From positions 1 through 10,256 of the forward strand of contig JALNZZ010000073.1 of the NCBI GenBank assembly GCA_023229065.1: a stretch of 10,256 bases of DNA, in the 5' to 3' direction. The first letter of the stretch is position 1. The number at the start of each line of letters is the position of its first letter. The notes under the pieces are model-generated. The model had not been told where the DNA came from. It made no database searches and was given only the letters and a program-made list of their open reading frames with translations. The stretch is from Porticoccaceae bacterium. Lineage in GTDB: Bacteria; Pseudomonadota; Gammaproteobacteria; Pseudomonadales; Porticoccaceae. Below are positions 1-5,944 of this stretch, piece after piece. Made by a program: the position numbers and the translations under genes.

Positions 1-219
1 CTGGATGCGCAGATAGTGGAGGAGATCAACTGGTTGCCGACCACCTGTGCTTACCGGCTGGTGGCCGAGGGGCGCCCCTTGTATTCTTGGCATCCGCTGG
101 TCTCCGGCAAGGCAGAATCGGTGCACCGGGCCGGCATCTCGGTGCGCGGCAGGGTAATATCCGAGCTCTTCGTCCGCGAGGAAGATCTCGAGGACCGTAT
201 CGTCCACTGGGTGGAGTAA
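1..219 (+). CDS. ycgN: YcgN-family cysteine-cluster protein, C-terminal part (5' end outside window)
   Basis: The reading frame is open from base 1 and ends with TAA at 217-219, so only the last 72 codons are present. The visible residues include NWLPTTCAYRL, WHPLVSG and AGISVRGRV, followed by an acidic stretch (REEDLED). These match the C-terminal half of the YcgN/UPF0260 family as I know it. Members are soluble proteins of about 150 residues with a CxxxCxxCC-type cluster thought to bind metal, probably Fe-S or zinc; that cluster would lie upstream of the window. The biochemical role of YcgN is not established. In many gammaproteobacteria ycgN sits next to ycgL and rnd, so those genes may lie to the left (inference). 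The next gene starts three bases after the stop, which suggests coupled translation. A GTG occurs at 16 but is internal to the gene, because the family motif continues to its left. Confidence 0.85.
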   Translation: MDAQIVEEINWLPTTCAYRLVAEGRPLYSWHPLVSGKAESVHRAGISVRGRVISELFVREEDLEDRIVHWVE

Positions 220-222
220 GCC

Positions 223-588
223 ATGTATACCATGGAGAATTATGTGTGGGGGCTGGTGGCCTATGGTCTGGGTTGCCTGCTGATGCTGCCGTTGACCTGG
301 AAGCTGACACGTCTGCTGATTCCCTGGGGGCCGCCGAGAGCCATTGTGCGCCTGTTTGCTGCAGCGCTGCTGCTCACCCCTGTCAAAGCCTATGAGGACC
401 TGCATTTTCTGGCGCCGGCCTGGGTGGTGGCGGGTTTCGAGCTGGTGCAGCCCACCACTGTCGAAGGGCCGTTCAGGGCTATTATGCCAATGCTGGTGGT
501 ATTTTTTGCGGCGCTGTTACTGTATCTGGGCTTTGCACTGGCGCGGTTTTGGATGCGGCGCGGGCAGCAGGCCGCGCCTGCTGAGTGA
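223..588 (+). CDS. Small multi-pass membrane protein of unknown function
   Basis: I do not recognise this 121-residue protein. It is strongly hydrophobic, with likely membrane segments near residues 7-26, 40-55 and 85-109, and a less certain apolar stretch at 60-75 (FLAPAWVVAGF). Basic residues flank the segments (KLTR at 27-30; RFWMRR at 108-113), consistent with a cytoplasmic C-terminus. No catalytic or metal-binding motif is apparent. The start at ATG 223 has a GGAG six bases upstream that overlaps the end of ycgN; a second in-frame ATG three codons on is less well placed. The three-base gap to ycgN argues for co-transcription and translational coupling. The next gene begins 63 bases downstream. 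Co-occurrence with ycgN is the only functional hint. That it is a real gene is supported by spacing, ribosome site and clean membrane topology. Confidence 0.8.
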   Translation: MYTMENYVWGLVAYGLGCLLMLPLTWKLTRLLIPWGPPRAIVRLFAAALLLTPVKAYEDLHFLAPAWVVAGFELVQPTTVEGPFRAIMPMLVVFFAALLLYLGFALARFWMRRGQQAAPAE

Positions 589-609
589 GAGAGGGCACGG
601 CTTGACTCT

Positions 610-634
610 TTGCCCTGTAGATTGCCCCTGTAGA
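610..634 (+). repeat. Short tandem near-repeat before the ATPase gene
   Basis: Two near-identical copies stand back to back: TTGCCCTGTAGA at 610-621 and TTGCCCCTGTAGA at 622-634, which has one extra C. They fill the gap between the membrane-protein gene and the ATPase ribosome site. They could be a slippage duplication or a pair of binding sites; nothing here distinguishes these. Confidence 0.4.
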
Positions 635-635
635 A

Positions 636-649
636 CCTCTGAGGAGAGG
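636..649 (+). promoter_or_regulatory. Ribosome-binding site inside a small hairpin before the ATPase gene
   Basis: CCTCT (636-640) can pair with AGAGG (645-649) around the loop GAGG. The Shine-Dalgarno core GAGGAG (641-646) therefore lies half in the loop and half in the stem, with the ATG at 652. A five-pair stem could modestly mask the site in the mRNA. The pairing is seen directly; any regulatory effect is inference. Confidence 0.35.
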
Positions 650-651
650 CT

Positions 652-2109
652 ATGACCCAATCGATACTGGTAGGCGGCACCGGCCAGCGCCAGCTGTTTC
701 TCAATCCCCGTTACGCTAACCGCCACGGCCTGATAGCGGGTGCTACCGGCACTGGCAAGACGGTGACTCTGCAGGTGCTGGCAGAGCAGTTCTCTCGCCT
801 CGGGGTGCCGGTATTTTTGGCCGATGTGAAGGGCGACCTGGCAGGCCTTTGTCAGCCGGGCAGCGCGCACCCGAAAGTCGACGAGCGGGTCGCCCATATC
901 GGTATCGAAAACTTTGACTTTGCCGGTTGCCCGGTGGTGTTCTGGGATGTCTTTGGCGAACAGGGACACCCGGTGCGCGCCACTATTGCCGATATGGGGC
1001 CGCTGTTGCTGGCTCGCCTGCTGGGGCTCAATGCCACCCAGGAGGGCATTCTCAATTTGGTGTTTCAGGTGGCGGACGACGAGGGCTTGCTGCTGCTCGA
1101 TCTGCCCGACCTGCGCACTATGTTGACCTATGTCGGCGACAATGCCGCCCGTTTCAAAACCACCTATGGCAATGTCTCCGCTGCCAGTATCGGCGCTATC
1201 CAGCGCAGCCTGTTGGTGCTGGAGCGAGAGGGCGGCGAGGGGTTTTTCGGCGAGCCCATGCTGGACTTCTGGGATCTGCTTCGCAGTGGCCCCGGCGGTG
1301 TCGGACAGATCAATATCCTCGCCGCCGACCGCTTGATCCACAGCCCCAGGTTGTATGCGACCTTCCTGCTGTGGCTGCTGTCGGAGCTGTTCGAAAACTT
1401 GCCGGAAGTGGGCGACGCTGACAAACCTCGCTTGGTGTTCTTTTTTGACGAGGCCCATCTGCTTTTCAAGGATACGTCGCCAGCGCTGCTGGACAAGATC
1501 GAGCAGGTGGTGCGGCTGATTCGATCCAAGGGAGTGGGAATCTATTTTGTCACCCAGAGTCCACTCGATGTTCCCGACTCGGTACTGGGGCAGCTGGGCA
1601 ATCGGGTGCAGCACGCGTTGCGCGCCTTTACGCCGCGGGACCAGAAAGCAGTGCGCGCTGCCGCCACGACCTTTCGCCAGAACCCGGCGCTGGAGACAGA
1701 AACGGTTATCACCGAGCTATCGGTGGGTGAGGCACTGGTGTCGCTGCTGGAGGACAAGGGGGTGCCGGGAGTGGTGGAGCGGGCCCTGATCAGCCCGCCG
1801 CGTTCACGCATCGGCCCGGTGACCGAGCAGGAGCGCGCCGCCCTGATCAAGACCAGCCCGGTCGCAGGGCGCTATGAGCGCGCTATCGATCGCGAGTCAG
1901 CTCACGAGATTCTCAACCGCCGGGCCCTGGAAACCTTGCCTGAGCCAGAAGCAGCGCCGGCAAAAAAAGCGCCTGCTCAAAGTCGCCGCAGCAGCAATCG
2001 CCAGTCGGTGGGCGAGGCGTTTACCAAAAGCCTGACCCGCACTATCGGCAATGGCATTGGACGGCAGATCGTGCGGGGAGTGCTCGGCTCCTTGTTCAAG
2101 GGGCGCTAA
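652..2109 (+). CDS. yjgR: YjgR/DUF853-family HerA-like ATPase (putative DNA translocase/helicase)
   Basis: This 485-residue protein belongs to the DUF853 group typified by E. coli YjgR (about 500 residues), which is related to the HerA/FtsK P-loop ATPases. The Walker A motif GATGTGKT is at residues 30-37. The region after it, DVKGDLAGL, is typical of the family. Walker B is LVFFFDEAHLLF, with the acidic pair at D266-E267. A sensor-like stretch follows with TQSP starting at 301 and then QLGNRVQHALRAFTPRDQ. The C-terminal 60 residues are basic and alanine/lysine/serine-rich (RRSSNRQS), ending in a glycine-rich FKGR tail, a pattern I associate with YjgR-type proteins. HerA relatives form hexamers that move DNA; the cellular role and substrate of YjgR proteins are not settled. 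ATG 652 has a strong GAGGAG five bases upstream. It is probably the last gene of the ycgN unit and converges with the acidic-protein gene 27 bases further on. Confidence 0.9.
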   Translation: MTQSILVGGTGQRQLFLNPRYANRHGLIAGATGTGKTVTLQVLAEQFSRLGVPVFLADVKGDLAGLCQPGSAHPKVDERVAHIGIENFDFAGCPVVFWDVFGEQGHPVRATIADMGPLLLARLLGLNATQEGILNLVFQVADDEGLLLLDLPDLRTMLTYVGDNAARFKTTYGNVSAASIGAIQRSLLVLEREGGEGFFGEPMLDFWDLLRSGPGGVGQINILAADRLIHSPRLYATFLLWLLSELFENLPEVGDADKPRLVFFFDEAHLLFKDTSPALLDKIEQVVRLIRSKGVGIYFVTQSPLDVPDSVLGQLGNRVQHALRAFTPRDQKAVRAAATTFRQNPALETETVITELSVGEALVSLLEDKGVPGVVERALISPPRSRIGPVTEQERAALIKTSPVAGRYERAIDRESAHEILNRRALETLPEPEAAPAKKAPAQSRRSSNRQSVGEAFTKSLTRTIGNGIGRQIVRGVLGSLFKGR

Positions 2110-2117
2110 TAGCCGAG
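2083..2117. terminator. Inverted repeat at the convergent gene ends, possible terminator
   Basis: CTCGGCT (2083-2089) is complementary to AGCCGAG (2111-2117), and between them CCTTG-TT-CAAGG (2090-2101) forms a second perfect hairpin. The structure spans the ATPase stop codon (2107-2109). No T-run follows on either strand, so it is not a canonical intrinsic terminator. It may assist Rho-dependent ending or protect mRNA 3' ends. Confidence 0.25.
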
Positions 2118-2136
2118 TGGTGATAGGCAATCTGTC

Positions 2137-2457
2137 TCAATAGTCCTCCAGTCCATAGAGTGAGTCGGACTCGATGTTGTCCAGTGGATCCTCGAACACC
2201 TCCGGGTTGAACTGACTGTCGGGGTTTAAGCTGTCATCGTCGCCGCCTTCGTCGTAGGAGCGCCGCCAGTCCTCCGGTGCTTCGGCGGGAAGTACCACCA
2301 TCAGGCCCCAGGTGTCGAAGTCAAACTCGTCGACGGCACCGTCTTCGTACTGAACCTCAATGGTGGCAGCGGACTCATCGACCGCTACCACTTCAAAGAG
2401 CACATCTTCCGCGGCATCCTGGTACCAGGCGTTGATGGTGGGAAGCTGCTTTGCCAT
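2137..2457 (-). CDS. Small highly acidic conserved protein, DUF6763-like
   Basis: This is a 106-residue protein with about 30 Asp/Glu and only three Lys/Arg. Residues 10-50 (AWYQD, FEVVAVDE, IEVQYEDGAVDEFDFDTW) alternate hydrophobic and polar residues, like a small beta-barrel (SH3/Tudor-like) domain. The second half is disordered-looking and acidic (DEGGDDDS; several DPL/ESD steps). It resembles a gammaproteobacterial family I recall as DUF6763; that name should be confirmed. No function is known to me. There are no Cys residues, no signal peptide and no membrane segment, so it is probably cytosolic. The start is supported by GAGGAG eight bases upstream of the ATG. It faces the ATPase gene convergently and is divergent from nagZ, so it is likely transcribed alone from within 2458-2700. 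No clear minus-strand promoter was identified. Its composition suggests electrostatic binding to a basic partner (inference). Confidence 0.8.
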   Translation of the reverse strand: MAKQLPTINAWYQDAAEDVLFEVVAVDESAATIEVQYEDGAVDEFDFDTWGLMVVLPAEAPEDWRRSYDEGGDDDSLNPDSQFNPEVFEDPLDNIESDSLYGLEDY

Positions 2458-2593
2458 ATCGCATACTCCTCATTATTTTCAGTGGTGGCTCCAAGTTAGC
2501 ATCACCGCTAGCAGAGGTGTAGTGGTGCCCTTGAGGATAGAGGGTCTGGCGGGCGACGGGAGTCTAAATCTTTGTGGAGATCAGCGCCGTAAC

Positions 2594-2618
2594 CCCTGTT
2601 GAATACAGGGATTTTTAT
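2594..2618 (+). terminator. Intrinsic terminator-like stem-loop
   Basis: CCCTGT (2594-2599) and ACAGGG (2605-2610) form a perfect six-pair stem around a five-base loop and are followed on the plus strand by ATTTTTATT (2611-2619). Stem plus T-tract is the form of a plus-strand intrinsic terminator. No plus-strand gene ends nearby: the closest upstream one stops at 2109. It may end read-through from the ATPase unit, or a short unannotated RNA, and it isolates nagZ from upstream transcription. Confidence 0.5.
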
Positions 2619-2708
2619 TGGCTGCGCCTTTTTGCTAATAGCTGTTGGCGCTATCGGCGCTGGCAGTGATGAATAAATCGTCTAACCACAACACTTTACA
2701 GCCTCTGG

Positions 2709-2737
2709 TTGACAAGCTGCCCCCTGGTTTTTAATGT
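2709..2737 (+). promoter_or_regulatory. Predicted sigma70 promoter of nagZ
   Basis: A perfect -35 element TTGACA (2709-2714) is followed after 17 bases by TAATGT (2732-2737), which keeps the three most important -10 positions (T1, A2, T6). Transcription would begin near 2744, giving a leader of about 64 bases before the nagZ ATG at 2808. No operator is evident around it. The match is seen directly; activity is inferred. Confidence 0.55.
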
Positions 2738-2807
2738 CCTGTCCAGACGGGGCTGTCTGCTGTGGGCGGCCTTTTTGCTGTTTCCTTCAACCTTGTGGAA
2801 CTCCTTC

Positions 2808-3818
2808 ATGCCCGCTGGCCCTTTGATGCTCGACCTGGACGGACACCAGCTGTCCCCTGATGATCGTGTCCTGCTGCGTCACCCTCTGGTGGGCGGTGTC
2901 ATTCTGTTTGCCCGCAATGCCGACACGCCGGAGCAGATTCGCGCCCTTTCCGATGCCATTGCCGAGATTCGCCCCGAACTGCTGATCGCCGTCGACCAGG
3001 AGGGCGGTCGGGTACAGCGTTTTCGCGACGGCTTTACAGCCCTGCCTGCCATGCAGGTATTGGGTGATATCTACCGCTCCAATCCGGAACTGGGAGGGGC
3101 TCTGCTGAGGGACTGCGGCTGGCTGATGGCCGCCGAGGTACTGGCCATGGGAGTGGATTTCAGCTTTGCGCCGGTACTGGATCTGGACCGCGATCACTGT
3201 GCGGTAATTGCCAATCGTTCGTTCAGTGCCGACCCGGTGCTTGCCACCGCCGCTGCCCGGCATTTTATCAGCGGTATGCACGAGGCGGGCATGGCCGCCA
3301 CCGGCAAGCACTTCCCCGGTCACGGCGGCGTCCGGGCTGACAGTCACCTGGAAACGCCGTTTGACGAGCGCGATCTGGAGCAATTGAGGGCGCATGATTT
3401 GTTGCCTTTCCAGGAGCTGGCGCAAGTGCTGGACGGCGTGATGCCAGGACATATCGTATTTCCCCGTATCGATCCCCACTGTGTGGGTTTTTCGCCTTTC
3501 TGGCTGCGCGAAATTCTGCGCGGAGAGCTGGGCTTTGAGGGTGTGATATTCAGCGACGACTTGTCTATGAAAGGCGCCGATCATGCGGGTGGCTATGCTG
3601 AAAAAACAGCACTGGCCCTGGATGCCGGCTGCGATATGGTGCTGGTGTGCAACGATCGGCCCGGTGCACTGGAAGTGCTCGATTGCCTGGAAAAACGTGC
3701 CGAATCGCCCTCGCCAAGATTGGCGGCGATGAAAGCCCGCGCTGGCCACCAGTGGGCTCAACTGCAGGCCGATAGCCGTTATCGGGACATTCGCCAGCGG
3801 CTGGAGGTGCTTGGCTGA
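2808..3818 (+). CDS. nagZ: Beta-N-acetylglucosaminidase NagZ (glycoside hydrolase family 3)
   Basis: NagZ is a cytosolic enzyme of peptidoglycan recycling that removes N-acetylglucosamine from GlcNAc-1,6-anhydroMurNAc-peptides; its products influence AmpR-type beta-lactamase induction in some bacteria. This 336-residue copy is full length (E. coli NagZ has 341). Family motifs are in order: GPLMLDLDG at the N-terminus, HPLVGGVILF, DQEGGRVQRF (residues 63-72), TGKHFPGHG (165-173), ADSH with the catalytic-loop histidine at H180, and FSDDLSM with the predicted nucleophile D250 (first Asp). ATG 2808 was chosen because family similarity begins there. A TTG 99 bases upstream is in frame but lies in the promoter, and its extra residues are unlike NagZ. 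The ribosome site is weak (GGAA seven bases upstream). The phosphorylase gene follows 46 bases downstream with no terminator between, suggesting an operon. Confidence 0.95.
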   Translation: MPAGPLMLDLDGHQLSPDDRVLLRHPLVGGVILFARNADTPEQIRALSDAIAEIRPELLIAVDQEGGRVQRFRDGFTALPAMQVLGDIYRSNPELGGALLRDCGWLMAAEVLAMGVDFSFAPVLDLDRDHCAVIANRSFSADPVLATAAARHFISGMHEAGMAATGKHFPGHGGVRADSHLETPFDERDLEQLRAHDLLPFQELAQVLDGVMPGHIVFPRIDPHCVGFSPFWLREILRGELGFEGVIFSDDLSMKGADHAGGYAEKTALALDAGCDMVLVCNDRPGALEVLDCLEKRAESPSPRLAAMKARAGHQWAQLQADSRYRDIRQRLEVLG

Positions 3819-3864
3819 TGGGTTGGCGCCTTGTTCCAATTGTCCCAGACCAAGAGAGCCTGTC

Positions 3865-4590
3865 ATGCTCGGCCTGATCGGCGGCACGGCGCTGGAACGG
3901 CTGGCCCTGGCAGACTCCCGGCAGCGCTCGGTGACCACCTCCTGGGGGGCGCCATCCGCGCCGCTGACTCTGGGACGCCTGGGAACTGCGCAGATCGCCT
4001 GGCTCAACCGCCACGGTGATTCCCATAGCATCCCTCCCCACCGGGTCAATTACCGTGCCAATATCGCCGCTCTGGCGGAGCAGGGCGTGGAGGGGATCAT
4101 TGCCCTCAATGCGGTGGGTGGCATCACGCCAGCCATGACCACCGGCAGCCTGGTGTTGCCCCACCAGTTGATCGATTACACCTGGGGCAGGGAGCATAGC
4201 TTTTGCGACACCGACAGTGAGCCGGTATTGCATGTGGACTTTACCGACCCCTACGACAGGGCATTGCGCCAGCGCCTGTTGGCTGCGGCCTTGTCTGCGG
4301 GGCTCGAACTGGTGGACGGCGCTGTGCACGCCGTGGTGCAGGGGCCGCGCCTGGAAACCGCTGCCGAGGTGTTGCGCCTGGAGCGGGACGGCTGCGACAT
4401 CGTCGGCATGACCGGGATGCCGGAGGCCGGGTTGGCGCGGGAACTGGGTGTTCCCTATGCGTCGCTGGCGGTGGTGGTAAACCCCGCGGCAGGCAAGAGC
4501 AAGGCGGAGATCACCCTGGAGGAGATCGGCCGGGTGATGGCCGCGGCCGCCCCTCGGTTGCTGACCTTGCTGGAAGCTTGCTGCCAGTAA
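3865..4590 (+). CDS. S-methyl-5'-thioinosine phosphorylase (MTIP), PNP/MTAP family
   Basis: This 241-residue member of the purine nucleoside phosphorylase/MTAP family probably splits methylthioinosine with phosphate into hypoxanthine and methylthioribose-1-phosphate, salvaging polyamine and quorum-signal by-products. Motifs are GLIGGT (3-8) at the phosphate site, the NRHG at 48-51, NAVGGI (82-87), QGPRLETAAE (159-168) and GMTGMPEA (181-188). Where MTA phosphorylases carry Asp residues that hold the adenine amino group, this protein has VVVNPAAGK (203-211) with Asn at 206. That points to a 6-oxopurine base and hence MTIP, as described for P. aeruginosa PA3004. ATG 3865 has GAG six bases upstream; an upstream TTG at 3811 would overlap the nagZ end and add 18 unrelated residues. 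It is probably co-transcribed with nagZ. Plain MTAP or inosine phosphorylase activity remains possible. Confidence 0.87.
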   Translation: MLGLIGGTALERLALADSRQRSVTTSWGAPSAPLTLGRLGTAQIAWLNRHGDSHSIPPHRVNYRANIAALAEQGVEGIIALNAVGGITPAMTTGSLVLPHQLIDYTWGREHSFCDTDSEPVLHVDFTDPYDRALRQRLLAAALSAGLELVDGAVHAVVQGPRLETAAEVLRLERDGCDIVGMTGMPEAGLARELGVPYASLAVVVNPAAGKSKAEITLEEIGRVMAAAAPRLLTLLEACCQ

Positions 4591-4625
4591 CTGCTTTGCT
4601 TGTGACTGGTCTGCTGGCGACTAAC

Positions 4626-4703
4626 GCTGGTGTCGAACTGGCCGCCACCAGCTCCCATCAGGTGTAGGCCGCCACGAAGCTGTCTGATCGAAAATCGTTC
4701 GAT
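4626..4703. terminator. Inverted repeats in the convergent MTIP/csiV gap, possible transcription stop
   Basis: The 126-base gap between two converging genes contains GCTGGTG (4626-4632) pairing with CACCAGC (4646-4652) over a 13-base loop, and ATCGAA (4687-4692) pairing with TTCGAT (4698-4703) over AATCG. A nine-base direct repeat GGCCGCCAC occurs at 4640-4648 and 4667-4675. None of the stems is followed by a T-run, so if the region stops transcription it does so weakly or with Rho. Confidence 0.25.
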
Positions 4704-4716
4704 AGCGAGACGGCGG

Positions 4717-5868
4717 TCAGTCCCACACCTCATCGTCGATTTCCGGCGCAGGGGCTTCGAGATCCAGCGCGCTGTCCTCCAGCGGCAGGTCGTCAAACAG
4801 GTCTTCTTCCGGCTGCTCGGGATCGTAGGGCACCACCCGGATCAGGGCGCCGAGGCGCGGATGATCCAGGTAGTGCAGCTCGCGGGTGTTGATGATCTGG
4901 CTGGTTTCGAAGCGATCGATATCGACGACGGCAAGCGCGGGACGGGTTGCAGGGCGAGCAGGGTGCAGCGCGGCAGTGTCCTGGGCATCAATAGCGAATG
5001 CCGCCGGCGAGGATGCCTCCCTGAACAGTGCTGGCAGCTGCGGTTCGGGTGGGCGGGGCGCTGGCGGCAGCAGGGGCCAGTCGGAGGCGTCGGGCTGTCC
5101 GTTTTTCGCTGCAGCCGGTGCTGTTGGGTCAAGGCGCGCGGCATCATGGCCCGTGTGATTGTTGACCCTCGGGTTGTGGCCAAAGCGGGTGCGCCACAGG
5201 TTGGTCTGAGCGACAATCTGGGTGGCGCTGTAAATTCGCAGGCTGCCTTCCAGTTCATAGTGATCGCCGACCGGGTTGCCGCCCTGGATGATGACCCAGG
5301 GGCTGTTGCGAGGGCCGCCGAGTGTTTGCCGCCAAGCCTGATGAAACAGTACCTGGTATGACCCGGAGCGCTCCAGGTTGCGCACTTCCCCCGTCAACAA
5401 GTGGTCGCCGGGGGGAAGGGCAGCGAAGGGGACCGGAATGCTGGGGTCGCGGCGTTGCAATAACGCCTCGGGCACCATGGCGAGATAGAGTTGCAGATCC
5501 TCCGGGGAGAGGCGCGCCAGGGTTTCCGGGGCTATCTCGGTAGCCGTTTCGAGAAACACCTGAGGCTGCGGATAGCCGAGCTGCACCGATTTGAGGTTTT
5601 TTTCGTTGCCGAAATTATCGGTTTGGGCGAACAGGACCACCTCTACCTGGTACCAGCGCTCCGCTTGATCAAGGGGCTGGGCGTGCAGTGAGGTTGTGAA
5701 GGCGATCCCTAAAAAGGTACCCACCCGCAGGGTCGGTGCCAAACGCCTTGTTAGAGCAGAGAGCAGGGCAGAGGGCAGGCCAAAGGCTGCTTTCCTGCGC
5801 TGCTGCACTGTCTGTTCCCAGAACGCCCGCAGTACTCGCGAGGCCGGTTCTTGTTCGTGGCTGTCCAC
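4717..5868 (-). CDS. csiV: CsiV-family peptidoglycan-binding periplasmic protein
   Basis: CsiV of Vibrio cholerae is a periplasmic peptidoglycan-binding protein needed for LpoA/PBP1A-driven wall synthesis. This 383-residue protein shows the family pattern: RWYQVEVVLF (71-80) at the start of the mature part, LERSGSYQVLFHQAWRQ (165-181), ELEGSLRIY (205-213) and RELHYLDHPRLGALIRV (329-345). Between them lies a proline/alanine-rich linker (about 246-311), and the tail (349-383) is very acidic. An apolar stretch at 49-63 ending LHA|QP looks like a Sec signal cleavage site. The GTG start at 5866-5868 has AAGGAG nine bases upstream, but it leaves an unusually long 48-residue N-region; the in-frame GTG at 5808 would give 363 residues with a poorer ribosome site. 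The frame is open further upstream into mfd, without family similarity. It follows mfd by 76 bases and is likely co-transcribed. Confidence 0.87.
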   Translation of the reverse strand: MDSHEQEPASRVLRAFWEQTVQQRRKAAFGLPSALLSALTRRLAPTLRVGTFLGIAFTTSLHAQPLDQAERWYQVEVVLFAQTDNFGNEKNLKSVQLGYPQPQVFLETATEIAPETLARLSPEDLQLYLAMVPEALLQRRDPSIPVPFAALPPGDHLLTGEVRNLERSGSYQVLFHQAWRQTLGGPRNSPWVIIQGGNPVGDHYELEGSLRIYSATQIVAQTNLWRTRFGHNPRVNNHTGHDAARLDPTAPAAAKNGQPDASDWPLLPPAPRPPEPQLPALFREASSPAAFAIDAQDTAALHPARPATRPALAVVDIDRFETSQIINTRELHYLDHPRLGALIRVVPYDPEQPEEDLFDDLPLEDSALDLEAPAPEIDDEVWD

Positions 5869-5944
5869 TCTATTTCTCTCCTTCCGTCTCGCCGGGTGGA
5901 AAGCGGGTTTCCAGTGGCGGCAATTCAAGTGGTGGCAACAGAGC

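Larger units (their letters stand above)
2458..2807. other. Divergent intergenic region between the acidic-protein gene and nagZ
   Basis: This 350-base stretch holds no convincing gene. It contains, left to right, the ribosome site of the minus-strand gene next to 2457, about 130 bases with nothing I can assign, a stem-loop with a T-tract (2594-2618), a patch with short GGCGCT repeats and an ATAGC/GCTAT inverted repeat near 2638-2654, and the nagZ promoter (2709-2737). A frame open from TTG 2709 into nagZ exists, but its start coincides with the promoter and its extra 33 residues do not resemble the NagZ N-terminus. Confidence 0.6.

Noticed and set aside
517..1614. A 365-codon minus-strand open frame opposite the YjgR-type ATPase
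   Set aside because: The plus strand has Walker A and B motifs in the expected order; the antisense product is Gln/His-rich shadow sequence.
2596..2608. CTGT...ACAG looked like a LexA box near nagZ
   Set aside because: The half-sites are five bases apart instead of eight, and the element is followed by a T-tract, so a terminator hairpin explains it better.
2787..4049. A 420-codon minus-strand open frame opposite nagZ and the phosphorylase gene
   Set aside because: It is a shadow of two well-identified genes. Its product has no recognisable domain and runs across the gap between them.
4630..5361. A 243-codon plus-strand frame opposite csiV
   Set aside because: csiV on the minus strand has the family motifs, a ribosome site and a signal segment; the plus-strand product is shadow sequence.
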